This document shows positions 5,590 through 10,409 of a DNA stretch of 10,409 nt, piece after piece; within the stretch, counting starts at the first letter, position 1, and every line of letters begins with the position of its first letter. This DNA is from Candidatus Bathyarchaeota archaeon CG07_land_8_20_14_0_80_47_9 (lineage in GTDB: Archaea > Thermoproteota > Bathyarchaeia > Bathyarchaeales > Bathycorpusculaceae), in the NCBI GenBank assembly GCA_002779555.1, contig PEWI01000129.1, positions 1 through 10,409 on the forward strand, in the 5' to 3' direction. The translations under genes and the position numbers were made by a program. The notes beneath the pieces were generated by a model. It made no database searches. It had not been told where the DNA came from and worked only from the letters and a program-made list of their open reading frames with translations.

Positions 5590-5883
5590 TTACAGCATCG
5601 AGATTCTTACTATATTCCTTCTTTCCAACCGTCGTATTGCATCTAGAAACTCGTTTTTCTTCTTGCCCGTTAACTTGAAATCCCAAAGCATCTGTTTCAC
5701 TGGTATAGCCGCTTTCCCAAAATTCGCGTCTTTCTTGTAGAGGTTCCTCACTATCAAGCGTTCAAGTCTCCCACACCGCCAAGTAGTGTTCCGGATGAGG
5801 ATGACTATGGCTCTGACCAGCTTCTGAGTTTCACGGTCTTTCTTCTCACTCAAGGACTTTTCACGATTAATATTTACAAACAT
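5590..5883 (-). CDS. Small basic protein of unknown function, possible winged-helix fold
   Basis: A 97-aa, strongly Lys/Arg-rich soluble protein that I do not recognise. The N-terminal third, MFVNINREKSLSEKKDRETQ, is charged. A hydrophobic helix (KLVRAIVILIRNTTW) follows, then RLERLIVRNLYKK, and the C-terminal part VKQMLWDFKLTGKKKNEFLD leads to IRRLERRNIVRI. The spacing of helix, turn, helix and a final short strand resembles a winged helix, so a nucleic-acid-binding role is possible; this is inference only. ATG 5883 is preferred, with AAAGGT just upstream. Extending to TTG 5910 adds nine residues across an inverted repeat. It faces the PPC gene divergently, and its end converges on the HhH gene. 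Confidence 0.6.
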   Translation of the reverse strand: MFVNINREKSLSEKKDRETQKLVRAIVILIRNTTWRCGRLERLIVRNLYKKDANFGKAAIPVKQMLWDFKLTGKKKNEFLDAIRRLERRNIVRISML

Positions 5884-5898
5884 GGAACCTTTTAGAGT

Positions 5899-5910
5899 TT
5901 GCGTTCGCAA
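5899..5910. repeat. Inverted repeat in the divergent promoter region
   Basis: TTGCG and CGCAA are perfect 5-bp arms around a two-base TT spacer, 16 bp upstream of ATG 5883 on the minus strand and about 60 bp upstream of the PPC gene. The position fits an operator for a dimeric regulator controlling one or both genes. It is short, so chance cannot be excluded. Confidence 0.3.
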
Positions 5911-5971
5911 CCTTTACAAGCTCAAAAGTAAGAAGAAAAGGCGTGAAGCATGAGGCATTTGAGGGGAACGA

Positions 5972-6397
5972 ATGTTGCAAGGTCAAACGGGAAAGATCTG
6001 TTTCGCTCGCATCCTCGAAGGCGAGGATTTGGCTGAAGCCGTGAAGAAAAGGATAGAAGAAAGCAACGTTAGAGCTGGGATGTTCATGTTGATTGGCAGT
6101 TTGAAGGATGCGGTCTTGGGATATTACAGGGATGGGAAATACGATTATGTTCGGCTGGAAGGGCCATTAGAAATAGCCTCATGCATGGGAAATGTGGCAG
6201 TAGACGAAAAAGGTGATACTGTTATACACGCACATGTGGTTCTTTCCAACGAGAAGTGCGAGGCTTTTGGCGGCCACTTGGCGAAAGGTTCTCACGTAGG
6301 GGCCACAGCGGAGCTCGTCATAATCGAGGGCTTAAACGTTAACCTCGTGAGGTCGCCCGACGAGAAGACAAGGCTGAATCTTCTGAGGTTAAGTTAG
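5972..6397 (+). CDS. PPC/PCC (DUF296) domain protein
   Basis: A 141-aa protein made of a single PPC domain, the small trimeric fold also found in plant AT-hook DNA-binding proteins and in stand-alone form in bacteria and archaea. Landmarks are an N-terminal strand with ARILEGEDLAEAVKKRIEE, RAGMFMLIGSLKDAVLGYY, LEGPLEIASCMGNVAV, then IHAHVVLSNE (His86 and His88) and GGHLAKGSHVGATAELVI (His102). The His-x-His plus GGHL histidine is the metal-binding set seen in prokaryotic members. There is no AT-hook, so direct DNA binding is unproven despite the frequent 'DNA-binding' label. GAGGGG (5961-5966) five bases before ATG 5972 is a strong RBS. Its last nine bases overlap the end of the opposite-strand rimI gene. 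Confidence 0.88.
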   Translation: MLQGQTGKICFARILEGEDLAEAVKKRIEESNVRAGMFMLIGSLKDAVLGYYRDGKYDYVRLEGPLEIASCMGNVAVDEKGDTVIHAHVVLSNEKCEAFGGHLAKGSHVGATAELVIIEGLNVNLVRSPDEKTRLNLLRLS

Positions 6398-6850
6398 GGC
6401 CTTCCTAAGGTGTATCCCGTTGGCGTTTCCGTAATAGTTCTTAAGCTTGTTGACCTTCCTGTATCCGGATTTTTCGTAAAGCCTTACCGCGGCGAGATTA
6501 TGCTCTCGCACTTCGAGATGGCATGTCTTGACGCCTTTTTCCATGAACAGCTTTTCGATTTCCTGCAGTAGCTGTAAGCCAATTCCTTTTCGGCGGTAGA
6601 GTGGCGACACGTCGATTGTGAGTATGTGTCCCACAAACGCGTTTCTGTCAGCGTATATCATGCCTATGATAAAACCAGCGATTTCTCCATCCATTCTGGC
6701 AATCAAGCTTACCGAGTTGTAATCAGTCAAGAGATGAGCGATCTGCTGCCTTCCAAAAGCTTCTTGTTTGAAGCATTCCGTCTCAACTTCATACAGTCTG
6801 TCCAAGTTTTTGATCGAGGCGTCTTCTATCGTTATCGGCATTTGGAACAT
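6389..6850 (-). CDS. rimI: GNAT N-acetyltransferase, RimI type
   Basis: A 153-aa GNAT-fold enzyme, most like the RimI/Ard1-type protein N-terminal acetyltransferases that move acetyl from acetyl-CoA to protein alpha-amines. Motif A is visible as ILTIDVSPLYRRKGIGLQLL (76-95), with the acetyl-CoA pyrophosphate loop RRKGIG (86-91). Motif B is HLEVREHNLAAVRLYEKSGY (111-130), a RimI hallmark, followed by KLKNYYGNANGIHLRKAL, where the tyrosines and the final strand match the family. The start is ATG 6850; ATG 6841 (MPITIEDA) is equally possible and there is no clear RBS. It begins 26 bp after the flippase stop, so the two are likely co-transcribed. It converges on the PPC gene with a 9-bp tail overlap. 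The substrate is not deducible from sequence. Confidence 0.87.
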   Translation of the reverse strand: MFQMPITIEDASIKNLDRLYEVETECFKQEAFGRQQIAHLLTDYNSVSLIARMDGEIAGFIIGMIYADRNAFVGHILTIDVSPLYRRKGIGLQLLQEIEKLFMEKGVKTCHLEVREHNLAAVRLYEKSGYRKVNKLKNYYGNANGIHLRKALT

Positions 6851-6876
6851 CGTTTCAACGTTAAGCAGAGCGGAAT

Positions 6877-7968
6877 TTAGGTTTTTCCAGTGCTAGGCGC
6901 AACGGCTGCATCTGAGGTCGCCACTATAGATTTTATGCCAATCCACTGCTGTGCTACAAAGCCGATGAAGAACCTCAACCACAACGTTAGAAGCCGCCAA
7001 AGGATTGTGGCAGTGAAGCTTACGTTGTACGGTACTCCGAAAAGTATCAGCAAGCTTGAAAGGGTTATTTCTGGCAGACCTACTTCAAAGGGAACGCCCA
7101 CCGGTATGGACTTCACAGCGGCAAAAATCGCGGAGATTATCAGTATTGCGTTCCAGCTTATTTGCGAATACCCTATTGACAGGAATGTCAGGTAGAAAAC
7201 GACCAGCGAGAGCACCCAAGACGTGATTGAAAAGGAAATTGCGATGAACAGCGTTTTAGGCGCGTGGCCATACTCTTTTATTGCTACGTGGAAAGCTTTG
7301 GTCGATTCTATGACCTCCTGTCTGAAGCTATCCAGCTTCCAGTGGCTTCTTGTTATCCATTCGGCGAAGCTGATAATTGCGTCTACTATGCGCATGGTCC
7401 AGTTTTCTTTGACGCATAAGAGAAGGGTTAGGGCAAGGAAAAGGAAAGTTATCACGATGATGAACAGTATTAGCGTAAATATCACGCCATAAAGCAAGTT
7501 CTCAGCAAACAGCAAGATCGCGCCTACCAACAGCGTCGCAATGCTCATTCCCATTCCAATCAATCGCTGCGCCACAATGGAGGCCGTGGCCTTGCCTGCA
7601 CTGCCGTTTTGTTCCTTATTCACCAAGTATATCTTCGTGATCTCGCCGCTCACTGATTCTGCAGGGATCAGTGTGTCGATGAATATTCCGACCCACACGT
7701 AAGTGAATTCTTTGAACCATGAGATTTTCACGGAAAGGAATCGGATCAGCGAATGCCATGCGAGGGTGAAGAATGCCGTGTCAAGCAGAACGGTTATGGT
7801 GGCTAACAAGTAAAGGTTGAGGTTGATGTGCTCGGCGGTTGTGATGATTTCCGGGATGTCGACGCTGAAAAGGTATATGTAGACAAGGAAGGCCACGAGT
7901 CCGATGACTGGCAGAAGGAAAGTCTTCCATGTGATCTTATACTTAGGTGACGTCAAAAGCGTAGACAC
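6877..7968 (-). CDS. Flippase-like/UPF0104 integral membrane protein (AglD/LPG-synthase TM family)
   Basis: A protein of about 363 aa with around eight membrane segments, of the family that includes the transmembrane part of lysylphosphatidylglycerol synthase and archaeal AglD-associated flippase-like proteins. The signature is YVWVGIFIDTLIPAESVSGE followed by ITKIYLVNKE, where the family has P-x-R/S-SGE-x-x-R-x-x-L. Later come KSIPVGVPFEVGLPEITLSS and LWRLLTLWLRFFIGF. Members probably move lipid-linked or polyisoprenoid-linked molecules across the membrane; that role is inferred. Start choice: a reading from GTG 7992 exists, but the TATA box at 8010-8001 places transcription initiation near 7979, after that codon. 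GTG 7968 or TTG 7956 (with GGGTG about nine bases upstream) fits better. rimI follows 26 bp downstream. Confidence 0.87.
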   Translation of the reverse strand: MSTLLTSPKYKITWKTFLLPVIGLVAFLVYIYLFSVDIPEIITTAEHINLNLYLLATITVLLDTAFFTLAWHSLIRFLSVKISWFKEFTYVWVGIFIDTLIPAESVSGEITKIYLVNKEQNGSAGKATASIVAQRLIGMGMSIATLLVGAILLFAENLLYGVIFTLILFIIVITFLFLALTLLLCVKENWTMRIVDAIISFAEWITRSHWKLDSFRQEVIESTKAFHVAIKEYGHAPKTLFIAISFSITSWVLSLVVFYLTFLSIGYSQISWNAILIISAIFAAVKSIPVGVPFEVGLPEITLSSLLILFGVPYNVSFTATILWRLLTLWLRFFIGFVAQQWIGIKSIVATSDAAVAPSTGKT

Positions 7969-8000
7969 CCATTGATGAAAGCAACAAGGCACAGAACATG

Positions 8001-8010
8001 ATTATATATT
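8001..8010 (-). promoter_or_regulatory. TATA box of the flippase-rimI transcript
   Basis: AATATATAAT on the minus strand is the strongest TATA box in the window. Initiation about 26 bp downstream would fall near 7979, which helps rule out GTG 7992 as the flippase start. Confidence 0.65.
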
Positions 8011-8063
8011 TTGTCAATCTTCGCGGCGAATGAGTGGCGCTCCAATTCCTTCCGCATAGTACA

Positions 8064-8103
8064 AAGTTTAACTACGCTACGGCGATATTGTTTAATAGGA
8101 TGA
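8064..8103 (+). promoter_or_regulatory. Promoter and weak RBS of the radical SAM gene
   Basis: AAGTTTAAC (8064-8072) is a TATA-like box predicting initiation near 8094. GGATGA (8098-8103) is a weak Shine-Dalgarno seven bases before ATG 8111. This box and the flippase box are only about 60 bp apart, so the two genes share a compact divergent promoter. Confidence 0.45.
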
Positions 8104-8110
8104 GTTGGCG

Positions 8111-9016
8111 ATGTTGAAAGGTGTTCATTTCCTTCTCACGTACAGGTGTGACTTGGAATGCGACCATTGTTTTGTTTGGAGTAGTCCCAAAGCGAAAGGT
8201 GTGTTCACCATGGAACGGATAAACAACATTCTCACTGAATCAAAGAAGCTGGGAACTGTAGAAACAGTCTCAATAGAGGGAGGCGAACCCTTCCTGTACT
8301 ACCCAATCATGGTGAAAACAGCAAGAAGAGCCATGGAGCTCGGTTTCCGCGTTGAAATCCTTTCAAACTGCTATTGGGCCACCTGCGTGGAGGATGCCCA
8401 GGAATGGTTAATTCCATTTGCTGAGGCCAAGAACGTTGAATTGACTCTGAGCAGCGACCTATACCACGGAGAAAAATGGGCGACTGAAGAGGTAAAAAAC
8501 GCGGCGAGAGCGGCAAAGGCATTGAACTTGAAGTCTGATATATTGGCTGTCAAGTATCCCCTTGCCGAGATTCCTTGCCCAAGTGAGATTGAAGGAGCGA
8601 AGGTTGGTCTCTGGGACCTAGCTTACAGAGGTCGGGCCTTCTCAAAATTCACGGAAAAAGCAAGTAAGAAAAACTGGTCAGAATTCACGAAGTGCCCCTT
8701 CGAAGACTTTACCCATCAGCAGAGGGTGCACGTTGACCCGTTTGGATACGTTCATGTTTGCCAAGGCATTTCAATTGGTAATGCGTGGGAGAAACCGTTC
8801 TCAAGGGTCATCAGCGAATACAACCCATATGAAAACCCGATCCTTGAGCCTTTGGCTCGAGGCGGTCCAGTGGCATTAGTTGAGAAGTTCAACTTGCCTC
8901 ACGATGAAGTCTACGCTGATGCATGCCATCTTTGTTACGCTGCCCGCTTGTCACTACGTCACAGATTTTCAAGCATTCTAGGCCCTGACCAAATGTACGG
9001 AGAACTCGAGCAATAG
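8111..9016 (+). CDS. Radical SAM protein of unknown function
   Basis: A 301-aa radical SAM enzyme. MLKGVHFLLTYRCDLECDHC gives the CxxxCxxC motif (C13, C17, C20) that binds the SAM-coordinating 4Fe-4S cluster, followed by the SAM-contact segment IEGGEPFLYYP (from about residue 55). The C-terminal third carries more cysteines in family-typical places: TKCPFED (C195), YVHVCQG (C217) and ADACHLCYAAR (C272, C275). The HVDPFGYVHVCQGISIGN segment looks like a shortened SPASM/twitch-type auxiliary region that could hold a second cluster. I recall similar archaeal and bacterial proteins with FTxCPxExL...RVHVDPxGxVHxCQG, but no known reaction. No peptide substrate gene or partner is visible next to it. 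ATG 8111 is chosen over TTG 8105 because homologues begin MLKG. Confidence 0.88.
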   Translation: MLKGVHFLLTYRCDLECDHCFVWSSPKAKGVFTMERINNILTESKKLGTVETVSIEGGEPFLYYPIMVKTARRAMELGFRVEILSNCYWATCVEDAQEWLIPFAEAKNVELTLSSDLYHGEKWATEEVKNAARAAKALNLKSDILAVKYPLAEIPCPSEIEGAKVGLWDLAYRGRAFSKFTEKASKKNWSEFTKCPFEDFTHQQRVHVDPFGYVHVCQGISIGNAWEKPFSRVISEYNPYENPILEPLARGGPVALVEKFNLPHDEVYADACHLCYAARLSLRHRFSSILGPDQMYGELEQ

Positions 9017-9038
9017 TAGCCGGAGTGGCATACGGAAG

Positions 9039-9046
9039 TTATAAAG
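9039..9046 (+). promoter_or_regulatory. TATA box of the HD hydrolase gene
   Basis: TTATAAAG is centred about 29 bp upstream of TTG 9071. Initiation would coincide with the codon, implying a leaderless message with a TTG start and a promoter separate from the radical SAM gene. Confidence 0.6.
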
Positions 9047-9070
9047 GGCGAGTTTTCTACTTAGAAAGGC

Positions 9071-9637
9071 TTGGGCGATACGGTGCTAACGAGGGAAAAA
9101 GCTTTCGGTCTATTAAAGAAAAACGTTCAGAAAAGAAATGTCATTTATCACATGCTTGCTGTGGAAGCCATAATGCGGAGCCTAGCCAAACATTTTGAGG
9201 AGGACGAGGAGAAGTGGGGTTTGATTGGGTTGCTTCACGATATTGACTATGAAAAGACCGAGATGACACCCGAAAAGCATAGTCTTCTAGCTGAAGGCAT
9301 GCTACAGGGTTTGGTTTCTGAAGAGATCATCAGAGCCGTCAAGACTCACAATCATCCGCACACACATGTCATGCCTGAAACAAGGATGGAGAAGGCTCTG
9401 ATCGCTTGCGACGCCATCTCAGGCCTACTTGTGGCATGTGCCTTAGTGATGCCTTCAAAGAAGTTGGCGGAAGTCAAGGTTGAGTCCGTCGCAAAGAAGT
9501 TTAAGGACAAAGATTTTGCAAGGGGGGCAGAGAGGGAGAGGATTGTCGTGTGCGAGGAGATCGGTGTTCCAAGGGAAAGATTCTTTGAGATCGCATTGAA
9601 TGGCCTCAGAAGCACGGCTCCTGAAATAGGTCTATAG
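9071..9637 (+). CDS. HD-domain metal-dependent hydrolase
   Basis: A 188-aa soluble HD-superfamily protein, like the archaeal/bacterial predicted hydrolase group COG2316. Metal ligands of the HD fold are visible: His27 in NVIYHMLAVEA, His56-Asp57 in LIGLLHDIDYEKT, further histidines at 70 (EKHS) and 93 (KTHN), and Asp114 in ALIACDAISGLL. A family-typical C-terminal section follows, PSKKLAEVKVESVAKKFKDK then DFARGAERERI and CEEIGVPRERFFEIAL. HD proteins hydrolyse phosphate esters, often of nucleotides; the substrate here is unknown. The H-rich run HNHPHTHV (93-100) is slightly unusual. The start is TTG 9071, set by TATA spacing; GTG 9083 is an alternative. It is separated from the radical SAM gene by 54 bp with its own promoter. 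Confidence 0.88.
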   Translation: MGDTVLTREKAFGLLKKNVQKRNVIYHMLAVEAIMRSLAKHFEEDEEKWGLIGLLHDIDYEKTEMTPEKHSLLAEGMLQGLVSEEIIRAVKTHNHPHTHVMPETRMEKALIACDAISGLLVACALVMPSKKLAEVKVESVAKKFKDKDFARGAERERIVVCEEIGVPRERFFEIALNGLRSTAPEIGL

Positions 9638-9659
9638 GAACAGAGTTGATGCTCGAATT

Positions 9660-9706
9660 CTTAAATAGAAAAGCGGGTCTCTAATTAGAGACGTGAAGGT
9701 TCGAGG
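9660..9706 (+). promoter_or_regulatory. Promoter and Shine-Dalgarno of the parB-like gene
   Basis: CTTAAATA (9660-9667) is a TATA box predicting initiation near 9690. GAGG (9703-9706, followed by T) lies nine bases before ATG 9716. The leader is about 26 bases. Confidence 0.55.
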
Positions 9707-9715
9707 TTACGACTC

Positions 9716-10409
9716 ATGGCGGACACGGTCAAAGAAATTGAACTGAAGAAGATCAGCCCGAGCAAGCTCAATCCACGATTGGAAGTCAACATTGAGCGTC
9801 TTAACGAACTTGCTGAAAGCATAAAAGAGGTTGGACTACTTGAGCCAATCATCGTCAGACCGCTGACCAACGGATTTGAAGTTGTGGTCGGAGAGAGACG
9901 GTACAGAGCATCGCAGCAGGCCGGACTCGAAAAGATTCCTGCCATTGTGAGAGCTTACAGTGATGATGAAGTGGCCCAGCTGAACCTTATCGAGAACATC
10001 CAAAGAGAGGATTTGAGCGCGGTCGAGAAAGGAAAAGTATGCAAATACCTTCTTGACAACTGTCCGGGAAAGTATCCCTCTCAAACCGCATTAGCGAAGA
10101 AAATCGGGGTCAGCAGCGATACTGTTTCTCTCTGGCTGCGAACAGTAGAGGTAGTCCCCAAGGAGGCACAGAAATACGTTGCGCCTTCAACAATTTCGGG
10201 CGACGTTCCAGAAGGCAAGATTGACTATTTGACAGCGGTGAAAGTGGGGCGCGCAGTTGAGGAACCAGAGAAGAGAGTGGAAGTCATCAAGAAACTGGCT
10301 GAAAGGCGGCTTCCCGCTAAGGAGAGAATGCAGGTCATTAAGAGGGTGGCTCTTGAGCCGGAAAAGCCCATAGAGGAAATCATCGAGGAAGTGGCTCAAG
10401 CTCCGTATG
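9716..10409 (+). CDS. ParB/RepB/Spo0J family partition-like protein (3' end beyond window)
   Basis: Only the first 231 codons are present; the frame is open to the last base. The N-terminal ParB domain starts with IELKKISPSKLNPRLEVN and has the box II signature GERRYRAS (59-66), which in bacterial ParB forms part of the CTP-binding pocket, and ENIQREDLS (93-101). A helix-turn-helix follows at about 122-142 (SQTALAKKIGVSSDTVSLWL). Residues beyond 180 (EEPEKRVEVIKKLAERRLPA) form charged helices, as in the linker of the family. Bacterial ParB binds parS sites and works with ParA. No ParA gene or clear parS site is visible here, so it may be an orphan regulator or nucleoid protein. The gene is missing from simple ORF lists because it lacks a stop in the window. 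Start supported by TATA box and RBS. Confidence 0.9.
   Translation, partial: MADTVKEIELKKISPSKLNPRLEVNIERLNELAESIKEVGLLEPIIVRPLTNGFEVVVGERRYRASQQAGLEKIPAIVRAYSDDEVAQLNLIENIQREDLSAVEKGKVCKYLLDNCPGKYPSQTALAKKIGVSSDTVSLWLRTVEVVPKEAQKYVAPSTISGDVPEGKIDYLTAVKVGRAVEEPEKRVEVIKKLAERRLPAKERMQVIKRVALEPEKPIEEIIEEVAQAPY

Noticed and set aside
5889..5910. TTG 5910 start for the small basic protein
   Set aside because: ATG 5883 has AAAGGT immediately upstream, and the extra nine codons cross the inverted repeat, which is more likely regulatory.
7968..7992. GTG 7992 as the flippase start
   Set aside because: The strong TATA box at 8010-8001 predicts initiation near 7979, downstream of that codon, and the added eight residues do not look family-like.

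Overview
The window looks like part of an archaeal chromosome, most likely from an uncultured Thermoproteota lineage such as the Bathyarchaeia. This rests on gene content and signals, not on a marker gene. There is a single-OB-fold SSB of crenarchaeal type with an RGG tail, a DUF2099/methanogenesis-marker-8 protein, a short archaeal malic enzyme, a NitrOD5-like small protein and an AglD-like flippase. TATA-like boxes repeatedly lie about 25-45 bp upstream of the chosen starts. Several genes appear leaderless or nearly so and start with TTG or GTG. No rRNA, tRNA, CRISPR array or insertion sequence was recognised.

Layout. Positions 2-271 are the 3' end of gcvPB (glycine cleavage system P-protein subunit 2). 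Three plus-strand genes follow, each with its own promoter: a DUF59/MIP18-family Fe-S assembly factor (324-635), the DUF2099 protein (707-1537, with its apparent C-terminus in another frame to 1644) and SSB (1697-2197). The minus strand then carries an eight-helix membrane protein broken by two frame changes (3374-2622), whose end overlaps the start of a NitrOD5-like gene (2638-2291). A divergent promoter region at about 3375-3572 leads to malic enzyme (3573-4955) and then a membrane-anchored helix-hairpin-helix protein (5079-5561).

Further on are a small basic protein of unknown function on the minus strand (5883-5590), a PPC/DUF296 protein (5972-6397), and a minus-strand pair of flippase and RimI-type acetyltransferase (7968-6877 and 6850-6389). 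RimI overlaps the PPC gene tail to tail by 9 bp. The last three genes are on the plus strand: a radical SAM protein (8111-9016), an HD-domain hydrolase (9071-9637) and the 5' part of a ParB-family gene that runs off the window (9716 onward).

The region is mostly a mosaic of independently promoted housekeeping and conserved-hypothetical genes, not one operon. The gene pairs with clear physical coupling are the membrane protein with the NitrOD5-like protein and the flippase with RimI. I saw no defence or mobile system. The most notable signals are hidden: gene ends that become visible only when reading frames are joined across apparent indels in the DUF2099 gene and the eight-helix membrane gene. 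These could be sequence errors or recent gene decay.
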